64,000 nucleotides of DNA, taken from assembly GCF_007989805.1 (NCBI RefSeq), contig NZ_BJUB01000002.1, forward strand, positions 434,001 through 498,000, read 5' to 3'. This document shows positions 41,576 through 53,132 of this stretch, piece after piece (the first letter of the stretch is position 1; the number at the start of each line of letters is the position of its first letter). Position numbers and translations under genes: made by a program. This DNA comes from Cellulomonas xylanilytica. GTDB lineage: Bacteria; Actinomycetota; Actinomycetes; Actinomycetales; Cellulomonadaceae. The notes beneath the pieces are model-generated. The model did not search any database. It was not told where the DNA came from and saw only the letters and a program-made list of their open reading frames with translations.

Positions 41576-44500
41576 TCAGCCCTGCGGCTCCGACGGGATC
41601 TCGGGGACCGGCTCGGACCGGAGCGTGATGGCGCCGATGAGGAACTGGTCCCCGGCGGTCACCGCGGTCAGCGAGCTCACGTCGCACGCGAGCCGGACCG
41701 GGCGGAAGGCCTTCGCGTCCGTGCCGAGCGAGTTGGTGGCCCGCCAGCCCGTCGCGGTGGAGTCGAAGGCGTTCGACGCGGAGCCGTCGTACCCCCCTCG
41801 TCGCGTGGGCACCAGGGCGCGCTGGACCGGGGCGTCAGGGGTGCCGAGGCAGGTGTCACCGAGGAACAGGCTGTCACCGGTGCCCGTCCGGTCGCCCTCC
41901 CACGCCACCACGCCGATCCGCGCCGTCGTTCCCGCGTCCGCGGCGAACTCGAACGCGACCGGGAGGGCCGCACTGCCGATCCACTGGCCGCCGTCGTACA
42001 CCGTCACCGACGCGTCCGACGCCGGGTCGGAGAAGACGACGACGAGCGACCAGCCGGCGTAGTAGGTGCGCTCGGCGTCCGTGGCCGTGGCGCTCACCGC
42101 GATGTCGGCGACCGACCAGCCCCCCGAGCCGCCGTCGGACACGAGGTCCGTCACGTCCGCGAACGACTGGTAGTACCGCCGGTTGGCGTTGTCGGTCGGT
42201 TCCGAGACCACGTCGCCGGTGACCTCGGTGAAGGAGCCGCCGGGGCCGCGCAGGCGCGCCGACGTGAGGGGTCCGCTCCAGGTGTCCCGGGGGCCGGCGT
42301 TGGCCGACCAGTACAGCCCGGCGAACAGGATCTCGCGGCCGTCGGGCACGACGAGGTTCGCGGTGGACGACACCGGGACCGAGCTGCGCGGGCCCGTCGG
42401 CGCCGGGGACGCCTCGTCGAGCGGCACCATGGCGAACGAGTTGTTGTCCCGGTCGCCCTTCTCGATCGCCGAGGCGCACGTGGTCACGGTTCGGGGACAC
42501 GTCAGGAGCGGTGCGCCGATCTCGGTCACGTCCGCGCCCGTGAAGCTGTCCCGCACGTCGAGACCACCGGAGGACGTCTGCGCCGAGCTGGAGCTCTGTG
42601 TGGAGGCGCCCACCGCCTCGACCGCGACGGTCACCGTGCCCCGTGCGCTGCCCGCCGACCGGACGCCGACCAGGACCTGCACCGTCTCGCCCGCGGGAAC
42701 GGTCCCCAGGTCGCACGACACGGTGCGCGGGTCCGGCGCGACGCACGCGTTGGACGGCGACGCGGTGGTGGCGAGGTCGGCCCGGAGGTTGAGGGGCAGA
42801 CGCAGCGTCGCCCGCGTGCTCTCGGCGTCGGCTGCGCTCGCACCGACCGTGAACCGCGCGGTCCCTGTGCCGCCCTGGCCGAGCCAGACCTGCGGGTCGT
42901 CCTCGTCCAGGGTCAGCACCGGGGTCAGCGCGTCGACGGCGATGCCGAACGCGGGAGCCGCGTCAGCGTCCGGCGCCTGCGCGGACGCGGTCACGGTGCC
43001 GATGGCACCGAACTGCCCGGTGACGGCATCGAGGCCGACGGGCAGGTCGAGCGCGGCGCCCGGGTCGATGGCGTCGGTGGTGCACTGCACGGTGGTCGCC
43101 GAGCCGTCCGAGCAGGTCCAGGCGCCGGGGACGACCGCCGGCGAGCCGAAGGCGACGCCCTCGGGCCTGCTGAGCGTGACGGTGACGCCCTGGGCGGGCA
43201 GGTCGCCGGTGTTCGAGACGCTCAGCGGCACGCTCGCGGGCGACCCGACGGCGACGGTCGCGGTCCCCGGGCCGGAGATCCCCAGGGCAGCCGGACGCTG
43301 GACGGTGAACGGCACGGTGACGGTGTGGGACGCCAGCCGCCCGTACGGCGCCAGCTCGACGGCCAGCAGGCCGCTCGCCGGGACGCCTGCCGTCGCGGAC
43401 GACAGGAGCAGCGAGAGCGGCGCGTCGGTGCGCGCACCCACCGCGCTCGAGCTGCAGGTCAGCGTCCCGGCGCCCGTGCAGGCCCAGGCCGAGCCCGGCG
43501 CAGCGGTCCCGGTGACACCCGTCGGCAGGTGCGCGGTCACGGTTGCCGCACCGGCGGCGATCGCCGTCCCGCCCATGTTCGCCACCGGCAGGTCCAGCTG
43601 CCGCGTCCGGCCGTTGACCAGCGGGAGGGTGGCGGGGACGCTGCGCAGCGCGAGGCGCGCGGGCGACGGTGCGATGGCGAGGGGGATCGGCGGCGCCACG
43701 TAGTCGATCCCGGCACCGTGGACGTGCAGACCGATCTCGCCGTCGGCCCGGTCGAACGCCTCGTCGATCGAGACGCGCAGCACGAGGGTCGACGTCGACA
43801 GGGCCGGCAGGGTGTCCAGCGTGCACGACGCGATGTTGGCGCCGTCGCCGACGACGCACAGCCAGCCCGCCGCGGTGGACACCGCGAAGCCGCCACCGCC
43901 GATGCCCTCCAGCGCAGCCGCTGCGATGCCGTCGAGCGTCACGCCGTCGGGCAGCGTCACGTCGGCGGACAGGTCCGTCGCCGCCGTCCCGCCGCTGTTG
44001 AGCAGGCCGACGACGAGCTCCTGGCCGCCGAGCCCTGCCTCGAGGGTGAGCCCCGCGGACGGCACGTCGATCGACACCGACGCGGGTGCGGGCGGGGGGG
44101 GCGGCGGCGGGGGTGGGTCCTCCGGGACGATGGGGGGTGTCGGGACCACGGGCGTCGGTACGACGGGAGCCGGCGGGGCGGTCTCCTCGTCCTGCGGACC
44201 GTCGGCCGTCGCGTCGCCGCGGTCGGACGGCTGGAGCACGTCGTCGTCGTCGTCCTGGACGACGTCGTCGTCGGCCAGCAGGTCGGTGGGCTCGGGCGTC
44301 GGGAGGTCCGTCGGCTGCGGCGTCGCGACCGCGGAGGCGCTCGACGTGGGCTGCGGCGAGCTGCTCGTGGACTCGCTGGACGTGGGCGCGGGTGCCGCGG
44401 CCGTCGGGTCTTCCGACGGGTTCACGAGGTTGGCGATGGCGATCGCGGCCACCGCGGCGATCGCCACGGCGCCCACGACGGCGGCGGCGACCCCCAGGGG

Positions 44501-45526
44501 GATCGCCGCGAGGAAGGCCGCCACCCCACCGGTCGCCGCTGCGCCGCTCGCGGCCCCGGCACCGACAGCGGTGACGGTCCCGGTCGCCGTGGTGGCGCCC
44601 GCCGCCGTCGAGCCGCCCGCCGCGACACCGCCCGCTCCGGCACCACCCGCTCCGGCACCACCGGCGCCCGCGCCGGCCGCGGCGGCTGCTGCGGCACCGG
44701 CCGCCAGGCCACCGCCCACCGGCAGGGCGACGCCGAGCGCACCGAGTCCGACCAGGCCGAGCACGAGGGGCGCGATGACGGCGCGCATGCCGTGGTTCAC
44801 GTCGCCCAGCTCGAGCAGCAGGCCGCGACACGTCCCGCAGTCCTCGAGGTGCGCCTCGACCTGCCCGGTCTCCCGGGAGCCCAGACCGCCGCGGACGTAG
44901 GCGCCGAGCTTGCCGGCGACCGTGCGGCAGCCGTCGTCGAGGGGGTCCTGCAGGTGCTGCTGGAGGTACGCCTGCCGCAGACCCTCGCGTGCCCGGTACG
45001 CCAGAGCGGCCGTGCCGTTGGCCGTGAGCCCGAGGATGGGGGCGATCTCCGCCGGGGTCAGACCCTCGACCTCGGTGTGCCACAGCACGGCCTGCCACCG
45101 CTCGGGCAGCGAGTGGAACGCGCGCGCGACGACCCCGCGCTCGAAGCCGGCGAGCGCGGGCTCCTCGGCGGTCCCGGCCAGGGCGGTGCCAGCCTCGAGG
45201 ACAGCGATGTCGTCGGTCGGCTGGACGCGTCGGTTCTTCTCGCGCCGCAGCCCCGCCACCCGCCGCACGACGGTGAAGAGGTACGCGCGGAACGCCGCCT
45301 CGGGCCCGTTGCCCCGCTCGATGGCACCGAAGACGGCGGTGAACGAGTCGGCGACGACGTCGTCGGCATCCTCCGGGGAGTCCGAGTACTGCCGGGCGAC
45401 CACCCACGCGGCGCCCGCGTGCCGCTCGTAGAGCGCGCCGATGGCAGCAGCGTCACCGGAGCGCGCGGAGGCGATCAGCTCCGCGTCTCCTACGACGCCG
45501 CTGTCCAGCTGCGTGCTTGCTGACAC
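41576..45526 (-). CDS. Giant fusion: ECF sigma factor, zinc anti-sigma motif, TM segments, adhesin-like ectodomain
   Basis: One frame of 1316 residues. Residues 12-95 are sigma region 2 (LYERHAGAAWVVARQY, DADDVVADSFTAVF) and 130-190 sigma region 4 (LPERWQAVLWHTEVEGLTPAEIA). A zinc anti-sigma motif follows: H226-x3-C230-x2-C233 with C200. Hydrophobic segments lie at 248-275 and 335-368, with a Gly/Ala-rich stretch between. A disordered region (375-480) has Ser/Thr/Pro, an Asp run and nine prolines. Residues 480-1020 contain DUF11-like beta-sandwich repeats with paired cysteines. The last 270 residues (ILFAGLYWSA, YYQSFADVTDLV, AGWSLVVVFSDP) resemble the terminal domain of Gram-positive surface adhesins. 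GTG 45526 has GGGAG upstream. Topology is unclear: two spans would put the ectodomain inside, one or three outside. Confidence 0.85.
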   Translation of the reverse strand: MSASTQLDSGVVGDAELIASARSGDAAAIGALYERHAGAAWVVARQYSDSPEDADDVVADSFTAVFGAIERGNGPEAAFRAYLFTVVRRVAGLRREKNRRVQPTDDIAVLEAGTALAGTAEEPALAGFERGVVARAFHSLPERWQAVLWHTEVEGLTPAEIAPILGLTANGTAALAYRAREGLRQAYLQQHLQDPLDDGCRTVAGKLGAYVRGGLGSRETGQVEAHLEDCGTCRGLLLELGDVNHGMRAVIAPLVLGLVGLGALGVALPVGGGLAAGAAAAAAAGAGAGGAGAGGAGAGGVAAGGSTAAGATTATGTVTAVGAGAASGAAATGGVAAFLAAIPLGVAAAVVGAVAIAAVAAIAIANLVNPSEDPTAAAPAPTSSESTSSSPQPTSSASAVATPQPTDLPTPEPTDLLADDDVVQDDDDDVLQPSDRGDATADGPQDEETAPPAPVVPTPVVPTPPIVPEDPPPPPPPPPAPASVSIDVPSAGLTLEAGLGGQELVVGLLNSGGTAATDLSADVTLPDGVTLDGIAAAALEGIGGGGFAVSTAAGWLCVVGDGANIASCTLDTLPALSTSTLVLRVSIDEAFDRADGEIGLHVHGAGIDYVAPPIPLAIAPSPARLALRSVPATLPLVNGRTRQLDLPVANMGGTAIAAGAATVTAHLPTGVTGTAAPGSAWACTGAGTLTCSSSAVGARTDAPLSLLLSSATAGVPASGLLAVELAPYGRLASHTVTVPFTVQRPAALGISGPGTATVAVGSPASVPLSVSNTGDLPAQGVTVTLSRPEGVAFGSPAVVPGAWTCSDGSATTVQCTTDAIDPGAALDLPVGLDAVTGQFGAIGTVTASAQAPDADAAPAFGIAVDALTPVLTLDEDDPQVWLGQGGTGTARFTVGASAADAESTRATLRLPLNLRADLATTASPSNACVAPDPRTVSCDLGTVPAGETVQVLVGVRSAGSARGTVTVAVEAVGASTQSSSSAQTSSGGLDVRDSFTGADVTEIGAPLLTCPRTVTTCASAIEKGDRDNNSFAMVPLDEASPAPTGPRSSVPVSSTANLVVPDGREILFAGLYWSANAGPRDTWSGPLTSARLRGPGGSFTEVTGDVVSEPTDNANRRYYQSFADVTDLVSDGGSGGWSVADIAVSATATDAERTYYAGWSLVVVFSDPASDASVTVYDGGQWIGSAALPVAFEFAADAGTTARIGVVAWEGDRTGTGDSLFLGDTCLGTPDAPVQRALVPTRRGGYDGSASNAFDSTATGWRATNSLGTDAKAFRPVRLACDVSSLTAVTAGDQFLIGAITLRSEPVPEIPSEPQG

Positions 45527-45627
45527 GAACGGCTCCCGTCGGCATTGCGTCGTTCGACGGCACAGCCTGCCATATGCGGCGTTTCCACATAAGCAGGGTG
45601 AAGTTCGCCGGGTGAAAAGGTGCCGGA

Positions 45628-46470
45628 GTGGCGTCACACCCGACAGGTGTTGGCCTCTCATCCAGCGTGACGATCAATTCAGGGTCCAACAACGCTGCCT
45701 CCCCGACGGACGCGCTGCCTGCTGCGCTCCGGGAACGCTGGCGCGACGAGAGCGTCAGCTCGGTCTGGCTGCGCCCGTCCGACTGGTACCACCCGGCGGT
45801 CGACGCGCTGGCGACCGCGGTGCTGACCGCAGGGGACGCCGCGCTCGCGGCCACGGAGCTGGGCCACGCCCGCGGGTACGACGGTGTCGGGATCGGCGAG
45901 ACGCTGGACGACCTCGCCTGCCTGTACCGGACCCTCGGCGCCACGGAGCCCCCCATGCCCGTGCTGCGCGCCCTGTGCGAGGGCTGGGCCGACGCCCAGG
46001 CCGGTGCCGTCGTCGTCGGCGCGGCGATGGACCCCGAGTCGGGGCTGCCGAGCCGTCAGTACCTGGCGCTCCGGCTCGCCGAGACGTACCGCGACGCGAC
46101 GCTGCCCACCCAGCGCGCCCGCACCGCGGCCACGCTCGGGCACCACCTCGTGGTCGTCGACGTGGCCACGGGCGACGTGGACCCGTTCACGCGGGCTGCC
46201 CGCTCTGCCGCGGTCGGCGCCGCGATGATCCAGACCTACGGCGACGGCCACCCGATGGCGACCCTGGGCGGCGGCGTCTTCGCAGTCCTCGCGCGCGCCG
46301 ACGAGGACCCGCACCCGCCGCTCGAGGCCCTGCACCGTGAGATCGCGCGCCGGTGCGAGCTGCTCAACGTCCGGGCGTCCGTCCGGCAGCCCGTCCGCGT
46401 CTGGGTCGAGCCGCTGCCGAGCACGCACGAGCAGGCGCTGCGGATGCTCGACCGGGTCGCCAGGCCCTGA
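45628..46470 (+). CDS. Degenerate GGDEF-like protein
   Basis: A 280-residue soluble protein. The C-terminal half follows a diguanylate-cyclase pattern: AAMDPESGLPSRQYLALRLAETYRDA matches the DxLTGLxNR entry of GGDEF domains, HHLVVVDVATGD the first core strand, and ATLGGGVFAVLARAD the signature position. There GGDEF has become GGGVF, so catalysis is unlikely. The N-terminal half is helical and unassigned. The start is GTG 45628 (AAAAGG 7 nt upstream); GTG 45667 is possible, in which case the dyad ACACC-N5-GGTGT (45636-45650) would be in the leader. It is divergent from the sigma fusion, 101 bp away. Confidence 0.65.
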   Translation: MASHPTGVGLSSSVTINSGSNNAASPTDALPAALRERWRDESVSSVWLRPSDWYHPAVDALATAVLTAGDAALAATELGHARGYDGVGIGETLDDLACLYRTLGATEPPMPVLRALCEGWADAQAGAVVVGAAMDPESGLPSRQYLALRLAETYRDATLPTQRARTAATLGHHLVVVDVATGDVDPFTRAARSAAVGAAMIQTYGDGHPMATLGGGVFAVLARADEDPHPPLEALHREIARRCELLNVRASVRQPVRVWVEPLPSTHEQALRMLDRVARP

Positions 46471-46571
46471 CCCAGCGGTTCCCGACAGGTGTCCGGCAGG
46501 TAAAGCGCAGGTCAGGGACTTGTCGGTAGCCGGCGGGGGACAACGGGGGCGAATGCGTCTACCGTCGATCC

Positions 46572-47450
46572 ATGAACAGCGCTGGACTAGCTCCGAGCGA
46601 CCCCGCGACACCCTCAGAACGAAGGGTTGCCGAGGTAGCTGAGACGTACCCGCCCGACCTCCCCACGCAGCCCGACCGTCGGTCGACGGTGCCCGTCGAC
46701 CAGCCCCTCCCGCCCGTCGACGAGGCGCTCGCCGCCTCCCCCGAGCCCGGCCCGGTCCTCGCCTCCGGCGCGACCGCGGACGTGTTCGCCCTCGACGACG
46801 CGCACGTCCTGCGCCGGTACCGTTCCGGCGCAGACGCGTCCTCCGAGGTCCACCTGCTGCGGCACGTCGTCGCGCACGGGTTCCCCGCCCCGGCCGTGCT
46901 CGAGGCCAGCGGACCGGATCTCGTGATGGAGCGCATGCACGGACCGACCCTCCTGCAGGCGCTCGCGGCGGGCGAGGTCTCGCTGCCGGACGCGGCCGGC
47001 ATCCTGCAGGACCTGCACACCCGTCTGCACGCGATCCCGGCGCCCGAGGGCTGGGGACCCGACCAGCCCGAGTCCTGGCCCCTGGTCACGGGGGGCCCGA
47101 CGGTGGTCCACCTCGACCTGCACCCCGGCAACGTCATCCTGACGGAGAGCCACGGTCCCGCCCTGGTGGACTGGGCCAACGCCCGTACCGGCACGGCCGA
47201 GCTCGACGTCTCGCTGACCGCCCTGATCATCGCCGAGGTGGCCGTCGACGCCGGCGGCGTGTACTCGCAGGCCGCCCGCGCGCTCCTGGCGGCGTTCCTG
47301 GCCGCGACGGACGTCGACCCGCTCACCGAGCTGGACGCCGCAGCCTCGCTGCGCGCCCAGGATCCCTCGCTGGTGCCCGGCGAGCGCGAGCTGGTCCCTG
47401 CGGCCGCCGTGCTGGTCCGGGACCTCGTCCAGGTCGCCGCGCACCCCTGA
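46572..47450 (+). CDS. APH-family phosphotransferase
   Basis: A 292-residue kinase-fold protein. A Pro-rich N-terminal tail of about 55 residues precedes the domain. The Brenner motif is VHLDLHPGN and the metal-binding Asp is in LVDWANA. ADVFALDDAHVLRRYR is a shortened nucleotide-binding region. The substrate is unknown; nothing suggests antibiotic resistance. TACCGT lies 6 nt before the ATG with no Shine-Dalgarno sequence: leaderless start likely. Confidence 0.85.
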   Translation: MNSAGLAPSDPATPSERRVAEVAETYPPDLPTQPDRRSTVPVDQPLPPVDEALAASPEPGPVLASGATADVFALDDAHVLRRYRSGADASSEVHLLRHVVAHGFPAPAVLEASGPDLVMERMHGPTLLQALAAGEVSLPDAAGILQDLHTRLHAIPAPEGWGPDQPESWPLVTGGPTVVHLDLHPGNVILTESHGPALVDWANARTGTAELDVSLTALIIAEVAVDAGGVYSQAARALLAAFLAATDVDPLTELDAAASLRAQDPSLVPGERELVPAAAVLVRDLVQVAAHP

Positions 47451-47465
47451 CGCGCGCCGGCACGA

Positions 47466-47498
47466 CGACGGCCGCCCCGGTCAGCGGGGCGGCCGTCG
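47466..47498. terminator. Bidirectional terminator
   Basis: Perfect 13-bp stem CGACGGCCGCCCC (47466-47478) against 47486-47498 between the convergent phosphotransferase and DUF1540 genes. Confidence 0.8.
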
Positions 47499-47510
47499 GC
47501 GTGCGTGGGG

Positions 47511-47810
47511 TCAGCGGGGGCTGAACGTGAGGCAGTCCGCCTCTTCGTGGCCGGCGCCGACGCGGATGGACGGCGCGCTGCACTCCAGCGACGCGTTGTG
47601 CACGCACTCGGCGCGCTGGCAGGCACCGACGTGCGTGATGACCTTGTCGAGGCCGCCCTTGGTGCCGAGCGGGAAGAACGTGGTGCACTGCGCGTCGCCC
47701 GTGGTGCCACCGATGTTCACCGCGGCGGCGTGGCAGTGCGAGTGGTCGTTGTAGGAGCAGCCGGCGACCGAACACTCGGCGACTGCGGGCATGTCCATCA
47801 GGGTGCTCAT
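47511..47810 (-). CDS. DUF1540 cysteine-rich protein
   Basis: A 99-residue protein with two DUF1540 units, each a small probable metal-binding knot. Unit one is CSVAGCSYNDHSHCHAAAV then CTTFFP; unit two is CQRAECVHNASLECSAPSI then CLTFSP. Eight cysteines and several histidines are spaced alike in the two units. Function unknown; metal storage or binding is a guess. ATG 47810 has GGAGG 5 nt upstream. Confidence 0.88.
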   Translation of the reverse strand: MSTLMDMPAVAECSVAGCSYNDHSHCHAAAVNIGGTTGDAQCTTFFPLGTKGGLDKVITHVGACQRAECVHNASLECSAPSIRVGAGHEEADCLTFSPR

Positions 47811-47934
47811 GTCGACCTCCGTGGGGCGGGACGTGCGTGGTTCCCTCGACGGTAGACCCGGTCCGCGCACCCTGCCTAGAAAGGAAGGCCTGGCTTACCC
47901 GCAGGTCAGAGGCACAATGCAGGTGAGGCTGCCC

Positions 47935-48663
47935 TCACACGGGACCCGGTTCGCGCCGACGGGTGACCTCCCTGACGGTGAGCCACACCATCAGCGCACC
48001 CTGGACGAGGAGCGCCACCGCGAACGGCAGCGCCGGCGGGAGCGTGATCGCCAGGACGAGGCCACCGACGACGAAGAGCACGCTGAGGCCGGCCGTGACC
48101 ACCAGCCGCCAGAGGGCCAGCGCGCCGAGGGCGCCTCGCGTCGCCCCACCGACGGCCCGGTAGCCCGCCCGACCGGCCGGCGAGCTCATGCCCGGCACCG
48201 TGGACGTCGCACCCGGTCCGGCCATCCAACCCGGGGCAGCGGCCTCCGTCGACGGCCCCGCCGCGATCGCCTGTGCCACCAGCTGCTCACCGACCCCCGC
48301 GACCGCGCCCAGCACGCCACCTCGAGCACGCAGCTGGTACACCGCCTCGACCGCCGCGTGGTGCTCGACCGGGATCTGCACGTCACCGCTGCCGCGGTCC
48401 GCGCGCACGTGCTGAGCCAGCGCGTCCGCCAGCGGGGAGCCGGCGTACCGCTCGTCGGTGATCGGGGCGAACGCGTGCGTGATCGGCTCGTCGGGCCCGT
48501 AGAAGGTCACAGGTCCCACGCCCGGCGTGACCTCCTGGCCGAGGACCGGCCTGCCGGCCGACCGCGACGGCTGCACGTGCTTGGTCCAGCGTGAGCCGTC
48601 CCACCAGCGGAGCATGCCGTCCCGCTGCGGGTCCGGGTACCAGCTCGGTGCGACGGCGTCCAC
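47935..48663 (-). CDS. DUF2510 membrane protein
   Basis: A 242-residue protein. The N-terminus is a DUF2510 module (APSWYPDPQRDGMLRWWDGSRWTKH), a short domain common at the ends of actinobacterial membrane proteins. A middle soluble part follows and two membrane helices lie near the C-terminus (about 187-208 and 213-231). GTG start. Function unknown. Confidence 0.8.
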   Translation of the reverse strand: MDAVAPSWYPDPQRDGMLRWWDGSRWTKHVQPSRSAGRPVLGQEVTPGVGPVTFYGPDEPITHAFAPITDERYAGSPLADALAQHVRADRGSGDVQIPVEHHAAVEAVYQLRARGGVLGAVAGVGEQLVAQAIAAGPSTEAAAPGWMAGPGATSTVPGMSSPAGRAGYRAVGGATRGALGALALWRLVVTAGLSVLFVVGGLVLAITLPPALPFAVALLVQGALMVWLTVREVTRRREPGPV

Positions 48664-48690
48664 GACGGCTCCAGGGCTCGGGGGCTCCGA

Positions 48691-48731
48691 CGACGAACGG
48701 CCGGTTCCGCAGGGGAATCGGCCGTTCGTCG
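48691..48731 (-). terminator. Terminator of the nrdHIEF operon
   Basis: An 18-bp stem with one G-U pair (48691-48708 / 48714-48731, arms starting CGACGAACGGCC), 19 bp beyond the nrdF stop. Confidence 0.75.
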
Positions 48732-48750
48732 AGCAGGGTTGAGCGTCGGG

Positions 48751-51916
<3,166 letters not shown>

Positions 51917-52413
51917 AATCTTCCCAATCCCTCACGGACGTTGTGGACGTCCTCGGTCGTACCCATGAGCTCGAAGCCGTACAGGTAGGGGACGTGGCAC
52001 TTGGCCGCGATGATGTCCCCCGCGATGCAGTACTTCTCGCCGAAGTTCGTGTTGCCGGCCGCGATGACGCCGCGGATCAGAGCACGGTTGTCCTCGTCGT
52101 TGAGGAACTTGATGACCTGCTTCGGTACTGCCCCACCCTCGTTGCCCCCGCCGTACGTCGGCAGGATCAGCACGTACGGCTCGGAGGCGTGCAGGAACGG
52201 GTCGGACGGCAGCAGCGGGATGCGCTCTGCCGGCAGACCAAGCTTCTGCACGAAACGGTGGGTGTTGTCCGAGGAGGAGGAGAAGTAGACCAGGGAGCTC
52301 ATCGGCCGGATCCCCTCACCTCGGGTCGTGCTCACATCAGACGCCCTACGGGCGCGGAAAGGCCCGCCGAATCGGCGCGGTGTCGAGACCAGCGCCGATC
52401 CGGGGAGTCTCGG

Positions 52414-52659
52414 TCAGGCGACTGCCGTGGCCAGACGGTCGGCGAGTGCCTTGATGCGGTCGGGGCGGTAGCCCGACCAGTGCTCGCCGTCGACGATCAC
52501 GACGGGGGCCTGCAGGTGGCCGAGCGACATGACGTAGTCACGCGCGTCGGCGTCCTCGCTGATGTCCACCACCGTGTAGTCGGCGTCGAGCTTGTCGAGC
52601 GCGCGGTAGGTCGCTGTGCACTGCACGCACGCCGGCTTGCTGTAGACCGTGATCGTCAT
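52414..52659 (-). CDS. nrdH: NrdH glutaredoxin-like electron donor
   Basis: An 81-residue redoxin that reduces NrdE. The active site is CVQC at residues 11-14 and the C-terminal motif HWSGYRPDRIKAL is the NrdH signature. The ATG is preceded by GGGGAG. It is the first gene of nrdHIEF. Confidence 0.96.
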   Translation of the reverse strand: MTITVYSKPACVQCTATYRALDKLDADYTVVDISEDADARDYVMSLGHLQAPVVIVDGEHWSGYRPDRIKALADRLATAVA

Positions 52660-52812
52660 GGTGGCTCCCCGTTGTCCTGTCTGCGGCACGCTCCCCCCGG
52701 AGCGTTCGCGAAGCTGTTCTCTGAAGCTGAAGGGCCCGCCTTCCGGGCCTGGCGTGGTGCGAAGAGCCGCTCTGGCACTGCCAGACGCTCTCTGCACTGC
52801 GTCGTGACTAGA

Positions 52813-52862
52813 CACTACACCTAGGGGTCCCACTCGCAATGGACCACTAGGGGTTGTAGTGA
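52813..52862 (-). promoter_or_regulatory. nrdHIEF promoter with candidate NrdR boxes
   Basis: Reading leftward, TTGCGA (complement of 52835-52840), 16 bp, TAGTGT (complement of 52813-52818). Two related dyads flank this: ACACTACACCTAGGGG at 52813-52828, which covers the -10, and CACTA-N7-TAGTG at 52846-52862. Their centres are about three helical turns apart, as in NrdR-controlled promoters, but the match to the NrdR consensus is partial. Confidence 0.5.
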
Positions 52863-52884
52863 CAAGCGTGTCATTCTTCACCCT

Positions 52885-53009
52885 GTGGAGAAGTTCCAGG
52901 TTACCGGCGACCACTGACACGGCCGCCACCAGCAGCGATGCGCGGCCGTGCACAGGCGTCCACAGGGTCCCGCTCCGGACCCACAACCTGCTCCACACGG
53001 CAGTCCACA
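52885..53009. other. Cluster of DnaA-box-like TCCACA sites
   Basis: TCCACA or its complement occurs at 52885-52890, 52959-52964, 52992-52997 and 53004-53009. Nine-base contexts match the actinobacterial DnaA box TTGTCCACA at seven or eight positions (best: TTCTCCACA, minus strand at 52885). The region 52660-53132 has no convincing gene. Confidence 0.4.
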
Positions 53010-53132
53010 CCCGGCCCGTCCGAATAGCCCGGAACGCCCGGCACGACACGCCAGGAGCAGTTCTGCGACATGCCCGCAGACACGCCGACGAGCGCACGAA
53101 CGGCCGCCGCACTCACGTCGGCGCGGTGCGCG

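Noticed and set aside
41507..45523. A long open frame on the plus strand opposite the sigma-adhesin fusion
   Set aside because: Its translation is Arg/Gly-rich without domains or a start with a ribosome site. It is the antisense shadow of a GC-rich gene with strong third-position bias.
46572..47450. Antibiotic-resistance aminoglycoside phosphotransferase
   Set aside because: Only the general APH fold motifs are present; the nucleotide-binding part is reduced and nothing in the context suggests resistance.
52660..53132. Chromosomal origin of replication because of DnaA-box-like sites
   Set aside because: Only four imperfect sites, no AT-rich unwinding region, and no dnaA, dnaN or rpmH nearby. 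A regulatory role at the nrd promoter is more likely.
53070..53132. Upstream ATG for the AfsR-like regulator
   Set aside because: It adds 21 atypical residues, and the ribosome-binding segment AGGAG is about 14 nt away; the winged-helix fold begins at 53133.
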